From assembly GCF_000237925.1 (NCBI RefSeq), contig NC_031496.1, positions 28,885,510 to 28,949,509 of the forward strand: a stretch of 64,000 nt of DNA. Reading direction: 5' to 3'. The position numbers were made by a program, and so were the translations under genes. The notes below the pieces were generated by a model that saw nothing but the letters and a program-made list of their open reading frames with translations, made no database searches and was not told the origin of the DNA. How positions within the stretch are numbered: the first letter of the stretch is position 1; every line of letters starts with the position of its first letter. The stretch comes from Schistosoma mansoni. Its lineage: Eukaryota; Platyhelminthes; Trematoda; Strigeidida; Schistosomatidae. Of this stretch, positions 1-11,613 are shown piece after piece.

Positions 1-99
1 TATGTAAGATTAAGGTTACAAAAGCAGTGTCTGAAGTACAGAACTTCGAAGAGCAAGTAGAGGTTCGGGCATATGGAAATATTCCCAGACACTCCTTAG

Positions 100-971
100 T
101 GTTTGTCAGTCAGTCACATCGGAGAACCTGTGCGTATGTCAGTCAGCTACAACGTAGAACCAGACACGTATATGCATCGGTCCAAGTTGCCATACCTCGT
201 TAGCACAGCCAGATGAATACCGAATTCATAGAAGTAGTCACTTCAATGGTAGTAATATATAAAAATAAATATTGCATATGAGGATATGATACAGGGAGAA
301 AGAATTAATTCGTGGAAAGGTATGAAGTAATTTTAATCTCACGGTTTAAGGGAAGATAAAGAGTGTATACACCTACGCCATTGTGATCGATTCTGAGCCA
401 TGTCACCCAGAGTCTCCAACCATTGGTTACGATAGTCGCTCGGACCCTAACCAAGTAGTCTGCATCTACTAACATGGCTAAGGCCAGGAGTTAGTGATTT
501 CAGGCACTGATGCCACGTTTTGGTTTGACCGCCGCTAAATCCCTTCCAAACATCCTCAACACTAGTCAGCATTGCGCGTCGTGGTAATCGGTGTTCAGGC
601 ATACGTAACACGTGGCCCAACCATCTCAGTCGATGAAGATTCACAACCTCATCAACTGATTTACCATCATTCCCTAATACCCTGAGTCTAACCTTATTAT
701 TACTTACTCGGTGATCCCAGCAGATGCGAGCAATATTTCTAAGACATCTGTGATCAAATATTGGTAACTTACGAGTATCTTCTATTTTTATTGGCCATGT
801 TTCACAGCCGTAACGTAGTAGAAAACGAACTGTCGCGCAGTATACTCGTCCCTTAATTAATAGACTGATATCTCGCCTTCGCCATAGGTGACGTAAGTTG
901 GCAAAAGCGAAACGAGATGTTTGAATCCACGCAGAGATTTCGTCAGACCCCAACCCATTAGGGGTGATCAC
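100..971 (-). mobile_element. RTE/SR2-like LINE, truncated 3' end
   Basis: An open frame at 447-971 (174 codons) reads as the C-terminal part of an RTE/SR2-type LINE polyprotein. Landmarks are LRYGCETWPIK, CLRNIARICW and the RLRWLGHVLRMP block, which follow the reverse transcriptase in this family. Downstream on the minus strand the 3' untranslated part runs to about 100 and ends in copies of a GTCAGTCAG-like motif (seen on the plus strand near 103 and 139). The same 3' region recurs at 23340-23930 and, in related form, at 12825-13210, 58250-58530 and 63400-63690. The 5' part (endonuclease and RT core) is missing, as usual for target-primed LINE copies. It lies downstream of, or inside a further intron of, the ZMYND11-like gene on the same strand. 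Confidence 0.75.
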
Positions 972-2230
972 ACTTCCAATATAAGTGATGCGGTATTAGT
1001 CCATTAATACACTAACTGTTGATCTGTGTGAACAAACGATGACGTTCTGGATCAGATCAACATAACGACTATATGGCTTACAATATGACAGATATTTTCG
1101 ACCGCGATATGATACTCAAAGATTAGAATTCACAGTCAGGTCTTGATTGATTGGAAAATGAGTGACCTACAAGCTGATTTCCTACAATCACCTACGATAT
1201 TTCATCATATTTACTTCGTATTTATATTTTGTACATAAGTGTTATTTATTACATGGAAAACTACTGATCTGGCTAGTGGTTTTGTCTTTGGTTTTTAATC
1301 ACTCAAGGGCCTAAGCCTTCTCTAACAAACCTTATCTTTAGAGTTCTGATTATTATATTGCTATTTATTTATTTCCTCACTTAGACGTATTCCATTTGTT
1401 TTGATATTATTCTAGTTGTCCTCTTTTCATGCTGCTTTGAAGTTAACAAGTTGCATGTATGCGCATTTTTGTGAGGCTTTACGTTGATATGTTTATATAA
1501 TTTTTTTGCTGAATGGGAGTTAAAAACTAATGACATTAATGGAATGCCTATATCAGATAAATACGTGCACTGAAATCCTATAAATAAATTTTTATCTTAG
1601 TATTATGGATAATACTATATTTTACTTATAATAAGTAAGGATATTATGACTACAATGTTCATTCATTTAGATAGCCTGTGTAAAATACGTATGATGACGA
1701 ACACGGTTGCAATCAGGCCTACAAAGTTTTTAAGTAACCCATTTAAATCAATAACAGAGATTTAGTAAAGTGAGATGCTTAGCACTAAAATTCTACAATT
1801 TGTCAATTTAAACCATGTGTACTTTCAATTCTAAACTGTTAGTAAATAGAGAAGGCATAAAATATAACCAAAACCTTTAACAGAGAATTTAATCAGATTT
1901 ATTTTACTAACAGGAAATTATTCACTTACTAACAAGAATAAAAACAACTACTTTTTAAATATTGACATACATTTTTTTATCTCTCAAAATATGAACGCAA
2001 ATTTTCCATTAATACATATCTTTGTGAATACCATTAGTTACATTCAACAGAAAGCTTGTACAATGCTAATTAACTTATGACATGATTTGGTAGGTCTTAA
2101 ACATCAAATTATATCAGAATAATAAGTAATTTAGTTGACTGGTTAGATTCCTGGAGAATAAATATGCCTCGACTAATTAAAATTACATTAGGCAAATTAT
2201 AAAAACAACATAATAAGAAAAAGTACTCAC
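972..2230. other. No gene recognised; probably ZMYND11-like intron
   Basis: AT-rich sequence without a convincing coding exon. I looked on the minus strand for the closely spaced Cys/His codons of a MYND finger, which should follow the last ZMYND11-like exon, and saw none. The donor site at 2230-2229 implies that this stretch is intron and that the remaining exons lie left of the window. Confidence 0.5.
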
Positions 2231-2807
2231 ATTAGAACACCAGTTGTTTTGAGAACCATTATTTGCGGTGCGAGGAACATCTACTCCTGACAAGGAACCT
2301 GATGAAACAGACGAAGATGGGCTATCTGAAGAATGGGGTGATGAGGACGAACTTTGATATTTGCACCGCCGAATAGGTCTTCCTTTGCTATCTCGAAGAG
2401 GGGGTCTCCCTCGACCCCGTTGACCACGAATAGGAACGTTTGAATGATTTTCTTTTGATTGTTTTCGATATGGTTTATCATGATTACGACGGGTTAAAGA
2501 TAAGAGGTCAGCAGTAAATGATCCAGCGGGCCTACGACCAGACCCAACTGCAGCTGCCATAGCTGCTTTTGTCTCTGCTAAGGCGGATATAGCTGCAGCG
2601 CCTGGAGTACCGGGTTGAACAACCGGCATTGGGAGACGATTACTCGCCAATCTTTTGTCAGTAGGATCGGTGTGCGAATTAAGCAAAAGACCATGAGTTC
2701 TGAAGTGCTTGCCACCATGAGTACATGGTGAGGCATCACGAGCGGGTGAGCCACCAGTAGGAGTATCACTAGTAGTTGTTTGATGACTGCTTGAAGAAGT
2801 GTGACGC
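2231..2807 (-). CDS. ZMYND11: ZMYND11-like coding exon 3 (Ser-rich, AT-hook-like)
   Basis: Acceptor CAG at 2810-2808; the first G completes an Arg codon. It encodes a disordered segment with an Ala-rich helix (AAAISALAETKAAMAAAV), a basic AT-hook-like RGRGRPPLRDSKGRP and poly-Ser. The donor GTGAGT follows Asn at 2231, phase 0. The open frame runs past the donor to about 2183, but its composition changes there to hydrophobic intronic codons. Confidence 0.82.
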
Positions 2808-5771
2808 CTGTATAGAAAATAAAAAAAGACAATTAAGACTGCAAAATTGTTCACCTTCCAAATTAAACGAAAAACTGTTGAGAAATCGAAATGTGAAGAG
2901 CACAGGACCTCCTAATATTTGATTAATTTCTAACAAAAGAAAAAATAACTTTCAACATATATGTGTAAATACCAATAAATATTAATATTAGTACAGTGAT
3001 GAGCAGTTCGAAGTTAAAAGTTAGCATGGAATCACCAAGTCACACCTTAAAACTCAACGCAGTCTGGTTTATTTAGGCAGCTCGGTAGTATTACTACCAC
3101 GGGCAAAAAATGAAGTACAGCTGTACTTAATAAAGGTGATGTGGGTATGCATAACTTTAAACTGTCGTCAGCAGCTTCCAAGTGTAAACATATTTATTCG
3201 TTTACTTGAGTGGATTTACGAAATCCCATTTAGGAATACTTCATATGTGAGGTGAATATAAAGTTACGAGCAAAACTAAAATTTGAAACCAATGTGGAAA
3301 GGAAAAGAATGGAAACAAGTGTTTTACAATACTTTGAATTCATAAACATCTATTATGAAGTAGCAAAAACCACAACTTTACATCTACGGTCTGTTCTAAC
3401 ACACCAATTACTGTAACAAGTAATGATCTTCTTGGTTAGGTAAGTAGATATGAGTAAGGAACTCAAATCTGGTTTGGAGAAAATGTAACCTGACACCAGC
3501 AAGTTTTGAACCAACTATGATATAATAGACTGACATTACACTTTGAGTTCGATCTCTACCCTGGCAACTGAGGATAAAATTCGGTTAGATGATTATATTT
3601 AAATAGATAGGAGAGTCATAACAGGAGAAAAAGTAGTACAACTGAACAATAAGATCGATGAAGTTTAGTATTAATCGACCGGCACAGTCAACCAAATATA
3701 ACTAGCCAAGCTTACATAGAAGGCAACAAAGAAAATGTTACAGAGAATTCAAAAATACCTGAGAAAAGTCTATATGATATGGCGAATAACCGCGAAGAGT
3801 AATACAGTAGTACCAGCTACACAAGAGAACCAGTTAGTGTCATGTAAAAGATATATATAGAACGTGAGAAAATGTAGTTTTATTACCTTCTCTTATTAGC
3901 CTTGGTATTGCCAGAAGTAAGAGACGATCTAGGACTATCTGCACGATGTGAACGTTGGTTCTGGATGAGGGTTTTACGCCGCGGACCAAGATACATTTCA
4001 TCTGAATAATCATCATCAGATGGCGGAAGATCGCTTTCACCAGAAGAATGCGTGTAATATCCACTATCGATGTTAGCTTGTAATTTACTAACTTCATTCC
4101 AAGCTCGCTCAAATCCTCCACCTGAGATCGCACCCGTCGCGTTTGAACGTCGAAGTACACCAACTTCATCAGCTGGGAGGTGAAAAGCACGAGTATGGGC
4201 TTTCTTTACGAACATCCGCTCATGGGAGCCTCCAAAGAAGCGTATCTAGAACGCGCATCAAAAAACAAAACGATAAAATCTATAAAATTAAATCCAAAAT
4301 TCACTATACCAGTCCGAAGTGAATAAACCTAACTTAAAGAGCCCCAAAACTAAAGACAACTTTGAGATTTGCTACTGTACAATTGTAAAATAAAATGATT
4401 AGCAAAATCAACTTTTTGTATCCACAAATAGAATGACTCAACTGAAAACAACAAAGTATGCATCAAATAAACTCAAATTGTCTAAGCCATGTAGTTGTTA
4501 CTTGGGACTGAAATATCACTATGTATACTTATTTGTTGAGCATGTATATGTATATTTCATAGAAACTTCGAATACATGTGCTAGGTCAAGCAACGTGTAT
4601 TATATAGAAGATAAATAAACTAGTCAGGAATCTAACCTTAACCACATTCTAATGAAACGTAACGTAAGTTCAAGTATCGGTCTAGCTTGTAATTATTAAG
4701 CACTGTTCCCTAAGCTATCAGTAGCGATTACGTATTAGCTAGAAAACATTCATGATAAAATAAGTAACTTACCTCATATCCATCATCGCGCTCCAACAAA
4801 ACTTTTGCAGGCCAATAGAACTGAGAGACTGAAGTATCGTTAAACAGGCCAGCGCCTGCTGATGTGCGATTGCGTGCCCATATCAGTTCATGACGTGGTT
4901 TGCAGGGTTTACTAATCCAGTCTGTTACACGAGCCTTAGCATTGATATAACAGTCAGTACACAGTTGAATTTCATTTAATTCTGCATTAACAGATCGAAA
5001 GAAAAATCGTATCTCATCGGCCTGATTACTATAAGGGCCATGAAGAATGCAGACATCATGAACAAGCAATTGTACATCCATAGAAAATTCCTCTAGGGCA
5101 GCATACCGACCATCTTTTATCTTGCGTTGCAATAACTCTAGATCAGTGTACTTATACACAAGGTACTCATTTTTTGTTATTTCACCTTTATAACCAACTT
5201 GAATAAATGTTTTCCATAATGGCTGCTTCCTCAATTGATGGGTTGCAAATTCCAATAGCTTCCTTATCTGTTTGCGGGAGAATTCACATTTTGGTCGAGA
5301 TTCGCATACAGGACAAGTAAAATTATCTTCCTGTCCATCATGAAGAGTCGGTGAACGCATAGACTTTCTTGATGGACTATTAGGACCAGATGCTTCTTGA
5401 ACACAATCAGAATGATATACACGGAAACAATCGAGACAGCGTAAAACTTCACCCGGTCTATGACACTGAAAGCAATACCAATCATGTTTGCCTCTAGGAT
5501 GTTGTTTCGAAAAGTCAGGAAGCTGGTAACGAACCATACCATTTTTACCGAACGGAGGCTCTATTTTTTCAATTAATCCATCACCTTCAATTTCATCAAG
5601 GAGTAACCTTATCTGGTCGTCTTTGAGATCTAATGTCTTGCGAAGAATTTTGCTAATTTTGTCTGCTGGTACTGCTAGTCGGTTGGATTTAAGTACACCG
5701 AAAGCATCCCAAACCTGACGTACTTTTAAAGGATCGGCGTGTCGATAGCTACTAAGTTTGGAGTAATCCAT
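2231..5771 (-). CDS. ZMYND11: ZMYND11/BS69-like chromatin reader (3' exons outside window)
   Basis: Three exons (5771-4773, 4245-3887, 2807-2231) join in matching phase (0, then 2+1) to about 645 residues. Residues 12-70 resemble the N-terminal winged helix. The PHD finger has C100, C103, C112, C115, H120, C123, C153 and C156, with the family signature HDWYCFQCHRPGEVL. A bromodomain lies at about 165-265, a CTDC...C zinc-binding linker follows, and the PWWP runs from about 294 across the first intron (WPAKV, then RFFGG). The exon-3 part is Ser-rich with an AT-hook-like RGRPP. Family knowledge: ZMYND11 reads H3.3K36me3 through bromo-PWWP in the nucleus and restrains transcription elongation; the C-terminal MYND finger binds co-repressors. 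The MYND exon is not in the window. The start is the ATG at 5771-5769; a good acceptor (AG at 5793-5792) lies 20 bases upstream, so the exon probably starts at 5791 after a 5' UTR intron or a trans-splice. Confidence 0.9.
2808..3886 (-). other. Intron of ZMYND11-like gene
   Basis: Bounded by GT (3886-3885) and AG (2809-2808). No repeat family or RNA gene was recognised inside. Confidence 0.75.
3887..4245 (-). CDS. ZMYND11: ZMYND11-like coding exon 2 (PWWP end, acidic linker)
   Basis: Starts after an AG at 4247-4246 and continues the PWWP as IRFFGGSHERMFVKK, supplying the third cage aromatic (F336/F337). Next come a helical segment (FERAWNEVSKLQ) and an acidic Ser/Asp-rich linker (SGESDLPPSDDDYSDE). 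It ends ...ANKR at a GTAATA donor (gt at 3886-3885) with two bases carried over. Confidence 0.88.
4246..4772 (-). other. Intron of ZMYND11-like gene
   Basis: 527 bp between the GT at 4772-4771 and the AG at 4247-4246, splitting the PWWP domain. The plus-strand open frame at 4433-4618 is AT-rich and unrelated to any family I know; I treat it as chance. Confidence 0.8.
4773..5771 (-). CDS. ZMYND11: ZMYND11-like coding exon 1 (winged helix, PHD, bromo, PWWP start)
   Basis: 333 codons from the ATG, ending ...DDGYE at a GTAAGT donor (gt at 4772-4771), phase 0. The whole winged helix, PHD and bromodomain sit in one unusually large exon. Oddity: between LIWAR and the WPAKV strand of the PWWP there is an insertion of roughly 13 residues relative to the vertebrate protein, replacing the usual KGFGF stretch. 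The aromatic residues next to it (F318, Y319, W320) remain. Confidence 0.9.
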
Positions 5772-5793
5772 TCTTGAGATCAATTCATACTCT

Positions 5794-7050
5794 AAAACAA
5801 AATGGAAACACATGAAGCCCCAGAAACATATCCTATACGTCGTAAAAGCACTACACAGAGTAAGTTATAATCATAAGTTACCTTTATTAAAACGTAGGAT
5901 ATGAAATAAGTGTGATTCGGTTCAATGAGTTACACCATTTCAAAACAGTGAGGTGAAGTCGACAAAGAGAGTAGCAAGAGTTGAAATAATAGTGTCAGTG
6001 ATAGCAAGACTGGTAATATGGTTCCAGGAATAAAGTAACGGCATAAAAAGTATCAGTTAATAGTGAAACACAAGATCTGGAAGAAGAGTTTGGTCGCTCG
6101 TAAATATTTTCAGTTTACCCCTACGCTAGGCAGAATTGGCAGTCGAGGTAGACGGTTATTGGAGCCACTTATATGCGGGGGATTTCAACAGACGGACATC
6201 AACCAGTTCTCCATATTTCGGCGGATAAGGCACTCGACTTTTGGCCTAAATTAAGCAATGTCGATTGACTGTTTCGCCATTTGCAAGCGATGTCATGACG
6301 ATATGGTGAAATATTAGTCAGCAACACTTCCTACTTTCAAGGACTACATTAAAGACAGGACGGTCAGGTGTAAGTTACAAGATTACCAACAACACTGGAC
6401 TTAATTAGATTTAAATTCATTAACAATGAGCAACTAATAAAAAGAATCTAACAATTGGTAATTGGAAATATGTAATGCACCATCAATGGGGAAACCAGAA
6501 GTTTTAGTTTTTATGAAGTAGCTAAGATGTAGAGTTGCAAAACGGGCGAGACATTATTATCTTAATCACATGACATTTTGCATACTGGTTTCTGATCAAA
6601 TGAACGTAGCAGTCACATCTTCACTTTTCACAGAATGTTAAGACGCCACACCTCTTGCAAGCCAATAATGGTTGTTTCTTGATATCAGAATCAACTTCTA
6701 TTAGTTGGATAGAACCGTGCTCTGGAACTGCATGTTAAAGGGTGTTTGCGAAGTTTGCTAACATTTTAAAGATTCTGTAGACAAACACATTTCTCTATTG
6801 TTTCATTCCGTCTGATAGAACCACAACTTCACCATCGACGACGTTTTGGAAACCCAGATGAGAATATGCTGATCTCAGCCATCTATGGCTGATGTTAATT
6901 TGGATGTAAAGGGTTGGGTATAGAATATGTCAATGAGGAAAGTTTTGTTTCATGCTTGTAAAATATGACCTACTTGGAACGGGGGTGTCAGACAACTCTG
7001 TGTTTGATCGTCGTTTTCTCTAAAGGGTTGTTGACATTCAGCGACAACTA
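5794..7050. other. Upstream region of ZMYND11-like gene, nothing recognised
   Basis: Should hold the promoter and any 5' UTR exons of the minus-strand ZMYND11-like gene. I see no sharp promoter motif and no coding exon. A short open frame at 6063-6254 (plus) lies in a slightly GC-richer patch that may be an old repeat but matches none of the families elsewhere in the window. Confidence 0.4.
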
Positions 7051-7560
7051 GTAATGCCCTGGTACCGCCCAGTGGGGAGGGCCCGCCCTATCTCGAAATG
7101 CTCTCACATGCCCACGCGTATACAGCCACTGATAGGAAAGTCCTACTCACTGCCTTCTCGAGGCGGTGTTGTTCACGAAATTGAAAGGACGAAAAGTGAA
7201 TGTCCGACGCTTTAACCGGGTTGGTAGATACAAAGGGTTCATCTATGGGAGCTGAGAAACCCTGAATACAAACCAATGGAGCACATGGGCTCCAGGATCC
7301 TGAAGGAACAAATAGCGTATATACTAATTATTGGCCACCGGCTACAATGGGACTGCATTTCCTGACGTTGCTCCACCGCCTTTTGGATCAGACCTTTAGG
7401 TCAAAGGCTCAGGGTGTGGCCCCCTAAGATAACCACCTGCTTCGGTCTGGTCACCCGGGCAGTACCACAGCCCTCACACAATTAAATGACAATTTTTTGT
7501 GTAACGCATATATATCTGGTGCTCCCTATTACCAATATTTGTGTTCAAATAAATAAATAA
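7050..7560 (+). mobile_element. Non-LTR retrotransposon 3' end, copy 1
   Basis: GC-richer than its surroundings and closely similar to 14570-15066. Shared landmarks in order are CACGCGTATACAGCCACTGA, TTGTTCACGAAAT, CAGGATCCTGAAGGAACAAA, CAGACCTTTAGGTCAAAGG and a terminal ACCAATATTT..GTTCAAATAAATAA tail. The A-rich, AATAAA-repeat tail marks this as the 3' end of a LINE in plus orientation. I think it is of the CR1-like Perere-3/SR3 kind, but the family name is tentative. No coding part remains. Confidence 0.6.
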
Positions 7561-9515
7561 TAAATAAATGAAGAGGTCTGATCATGTGTTCGTGAGATGA
7601 CAATAGATCAGTTAGTATTACTAGACTGGAACATGCTACCGTGATTTGAACGTTACGAACGTCACCGAAGTGGCTTCCACACATGGCACTATATACCGAG
7701 GCCAGGTGAAAAAAGTGGTCAGTTAACAACAAGCCACCATGGTCAACGTTAGCGACCCAGTTACATAAACAATTTGCCATTCGGACACGTATCGTTGTAT
7801 ACTAAGCATTACTCCGGATTAGATAATTAAGGATAAATTATTTCTACTAAACATTAAAACCCCAACAAAAAAGAAATGTTGAAATAGTTCATCTATTTAT
7901 ATTGATATGGGAATTCGAGCAAAGTCCATAGTCTCCGTAGACAAAAACGTGACTTATAATCAGTAATAGAACATGTTCTCGATAAGTCACATCATGTGGT
8001 CAGACATCCTGGTTGATGCTAAATGACAACTAAGAGACAGTCGCAGTGATGCAGACAGTTCACTTTAACCACTCATATGATCTTGGGCGCAATGTTATTT
8101 TGAGCTCCTAACCTCATAATTTTTCTCAGCCCTTCAAGTATAGTCATCTCCATCACGAAAATATTTTATAACCACGACCGAAGAGTGGAATCTTGTTATC
8201 AATAATCAGGACACCCCACTCATAGATACACCATCGCTTTGAGTCGATACTTACAAATACTTGCTCTAAGCATTGGCACAGGTCAGCTGATTAACTGTCC
8301 TTGTTAGTGAGGACTGATACAACCCCGAAACTGACCGAATACCAGAGTAACCTATAAAGTCAGTAAAACCGATCTTTCTGAATAACGGTAAAAGTGTCAT
8401 ACTAAAAGTTGTAGTGTTTTATTGAAAAACATGTACTGTCCAGACTATACAAGTCAATAAAACACGAAATCAAACTCAAACAAACTTATGGACCGATAAA
8501 AACGCCTGGTATGACAAAAAGAAACCGCACCAACTACGTTTGCTTTAATATGGGCTACATGCTTTTAAAAGGTTTGAAAATTTTATCTTATTTTTTTGGA
8601 TAAAACAGAAAACGAGATATACAACCAACTTACATAAACGCAGGAGCTGCCATTGAAAAACAGTACACTTAAACAACAATCATAAAATTCATAAAATAAC
8701 TAACAGGATAGAATTACAATGGAGAATTTTGCATTTTCTGCGGAAAATCTTTCGAAAATTTACAATTAGGCTAAACAGCGGCGCTCACTACGAACCGCTT
8801 GAACTATTTGAACATTCAGGAAGAGGGGTTTGTATGTCGTTGCTATTTCTTTCCTACTAGTTTTAGCCCCTTCATCAGTTTACTATAAACATAATATTTG
8901 CTTATCAGACCATAGAATTTAAAGTTCCAATTGCTTTCTTAATGTGTTCTTTTTTGTGTATTCACGTCCTGTTTGCCGTCGTAATTACCAAACCGTGCCA
9001 CTTTGTCCGTAGTCATGTTTCGCCTCGGAAGTCAAAATACTTTGCGCTCATTTTATAAGCAGTGTTTTTAATATTTAATAATTAATTGTAGTTGGGGAGA
9101 CTACTTATTGTAGTGGCTGAGGTAGAGATCGCTCAGTTTCCTAATGAATTAAAGCTTTATTAGTCTTGTCGGCCAGTCTCCCAGTTAAGTCAAACCTCTC
9201 TTACATCTCTACTGCCGTCGTAAAAACAAGGATAAACGTGCATCAGCACTAGAGACGCTAATAAATGATATAGGTATCGTGATCAAACTACATTAAGTTC
9301 TCTTCAGTGACGTGTTAAGTAACTCTTCATGTTTGGACATCATTGTCTTCAAAGGATCACCGACGTTCACTGACAATCCGAAGCTAGTGGTGCGGAGGTT
9401 CAATGACGTGTGTTTGCGCTAAAATTCACTGGGTGTCACGATTTCGGAACCCACTTAGATGGTTTGAAAACTTACTGCTTATGTTGTGCCAACGAATTCT
9501 ACGTCATGCTTTAAA
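7561..9515. other. Intergenic, no gene recognised
   Basis: No exon with coding character and paired splice sites on either strand. The minus open frame at 7529-7780 overlaps the LINE tail and looks accidental. A short CCAACAAAAAAGAAATGT motif at about 7862 recurs at about 21239, hinting at an unrecognised dispersed repeat. Confidence 0.4.
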
Positions 9516-9519
9516 TGTC

Positions 9520-9955
9520 GGCGCTGGGACCGCTTAAGACCGTAGAGGTGATCATTGTATGACATAGTATCATGGTATGAAAGGTGTGCAGAACTTGGTC
9601 GTTCGTGACTGGTTGATGTCCTACAGACTGATCAACAGTTGCTTGAGACGTTATCAAACATGGCTCAGAATAGAAGCCAATGACGATCCTGGTGCAAGTT
9701 TCTTTTTCCTTCCTCTTACAGGCAAGAAAGGAATTTTGACTAAAAAGCCTTTCTGATTGTATTTTTCTTAACTAGAATGCTTCTCCCATCATATTTCCAC
9801 TCATACGCTCAATCCTATTCTGTTCCATGTACTCATTTTACTATATTCACTTCCCTTTCCCTATCTCCACAATTTCATTCCTATTTCGTGGCGCGTATAT
9901 AAATTGCTACCTCACTACCATTTTGTACATCTAAACAAATAAATGTGGTTAAGCA
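9520..9955 (+). mobile_element. RTE/SR2-like LINE 3' end relic
   Basis: Plus-strand reading near 9615-9730 gives WLDVLQTDQQLLETLSNMAQ and then RQERNFD with stops. This matches the C-terminal end of the RTE-like frame (compare the ATGGCTCAGAA block also present, reversed, at about 392-403). It ends at about 9955 with a TATA..ACAAATAAATG-type tail. Badly eroded, only the 3' part is present. Confidence 0.5.
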
Positions 9956-10530
9956 ACTGATTTCGAAACCTTTTTATGAAATAACTGGTGTTGTACGTAA
10001 TGGTTGTTCGTTAGGATATTTTGTATCGCCTGTCTCGGTTTCACCAAACAGATAGCATCACTAACCCTCGAACGACTTGTTCCAAAGTTGAACCCATAAA
10101 CCTCTACTTTGCTAGTAATTTGCGCCAGTTATTGGTGCACCAAACATCAGTAAAAAAGATTTGGTGCAACATCATCTTATACTTGGAAACGAAATCTATT
10201 TATGTTGGGAATCCTTATCATCGACACAACATAGAACGATGTCAACTTTCTTGGAACTCATACCACCTAGGTGAACACTTATATCACCCAGTTCTTGGAC
10301 CAGTGCTTCGGAAACTACTCCAGTCAGGGACGCACACCACCATAGATATGTTTTTCAACAGTTCTCACCATCAATTTTTCCATTAATATGAACAGTTTCT
10401 GATTAGTTTGCTTGAAATTTAGTTTTCTTGGGTTTTCAGACAAATATATCTTTTCCTTATGATTTGTGTGGGGCATATATATTTGTTGCCTTCGTGTACC
10501 AATGTTTGTATTTACATAAACAAATAAATC
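9956..10530 (+). mobile_element. Probable LINE-derived segment ending in an AAATAAAT tail
   Basis: The last 90 bases (10440-10530) match the 3' tail of the elements at 7560 and 15066 (GTGTGGGGCATATATAT..GTACCAATGTTTGTAT..ACAAATAAAT). The part upstream contains a 121-codon open frame (10021-10386) that I do not recognise. It could belong to the same element or be chance. Confidence 0.4.
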
Positions 10531-10618
10531 CTCATAGATTACCTCAGTTTAAAACCTCACTATCTGATTTTCTTTTGTAGCTCTACTGAATACCAACTTT
10601 CCGAATTTCTTCCGCTCT

Positions 10619-10802
10619 ATGACAGTTGATAGTCTAGAGTGCAGCATATGCTTGCAAAACCTTGTTCATCCTGCTCAATTACCATGTGGTCATATATTTT
10701 GCTTTTTGTGCATTAAAGGTTGTGCCTTCCACAGGCGAAAATGTCCTATGTGCCGCAGTAGATTCTCATCGCGTTTTTTCGATAATCCCAAGTTAATAAA
10801 TG
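10619..10802 (+). CDS. RNF146: RNF146-like RING exon
   Basis: Encodes the full RING-HC finger (CSICLQNLVHPAQLPCGH...CPMC) and FFDNPKLIN, matching the vertebrate DFLDKPTLL segment. It ends at AATG with a GTAAGT donor (10803). The exon itself starts at 10581; 38 bases before the ATG are open in frame. Confidence 0.9.
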
Positions 10803-11576
10803 GTAAGTTTATTAATCGTTACCGTCAATTTCACTATCACAATTTTAGGGTATTAGTAACCTGGGTTTCCACCACTTTCCTTTTGTTCTTAACTAATCAA
10901 AACCTCAATACAGATTCCTCTATGTTGGTTAGTTAAGGATATTTAAAACATTTGTTCCTTAATATGTAAAGATGGATAGTGGCGCGCAGTGGGATCCAGG
11001 ACGCGCGTTTCGTCCTATTTAGGACTCGTCGGCTGGATGTACCTGCATCCCAGAGTTGATTTTCACTCTGGGACTCAAACCCAGTACCGTTCGCTTCAAA
11101 CGCCATCACGTTATCTACTTGGCTACTGAGTCCTGATAGTCGCCTACTTATGCAATGAGGTAAAGCTTAAATTCATTTGGTATTGTTTGCTTGTATCTTC
11201 CCATTGTTGTTTAGGGCTGCTTATAAAGCTTGTGACTTAAGGCAATATCTAGGCAATCCGCACTGAATGTACATATGCCATTAAGAGATAGATCAATTTT
11301 AGTCCTAAACAACAATGGGAAGATACAAGCAAACAATACCAAGAGAATTTGTTCCTTAATGTCTTTGGATTGACCTATGCCGTAATTGCTAGGTTTCCTG
11401 TCCTGCGTAAGGAGTCTGAAGTCGCTAAACGGTCGTTTTTATAGATGCTGTCATTGAATTAAGAATCTATTGCACTTTTACGAGACTATTTTTAGCATTT
11501 GAACTCTCCTTCCCCGACGTCTGCACTTTGATGCAGAAGATAATTTCGATTTTGTCTTTCGAGTTTTGGTATTAGT

Positions 11577-11613
<37 letters not shown>

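Larger units (their letters stand above)
10960..11345 (-). mobile_element. Smα-like tRNA-derived element with hammerhead, copy 1
   Basis: Read on the minus strand from 11345: an inverted-repeat pair (11342-11304 and 11215-11177), then a tRNA-like head with a B-box-like GGGTTTGAGTCCC, then a hammerhead motif near 11040-10991 and the family end ACTGC..GCCAC. The layout matches the Smα satellite/SINE known in schistosomes. It sits in the first long intron of the RNF146-like gene, antisense to it. Confidence 0.75.

Noticed and set aside
972-2230. Search for the MYND-finger exon of the ZMYND11-like gene
   Set aside because: No minus-strand run with the CxxC...CxxC...HxxxC spacing was seen; the exon probably lies outside the window.
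10021-10386. 121-codon plus open frame just before the RNF146-like RING exon, considered as its upstream exon
   Set aside because: No donor in a suitable phase, no similarity to the RNF146 N-terminus, and it is followed by a LINE-type tail.
11580-11611. Regular short repeats considered as an array with spacers
   Set aside because: Plain AT microsatellite without spacers; no CRISPR-like structure anywhere, as expected for animal DNA.
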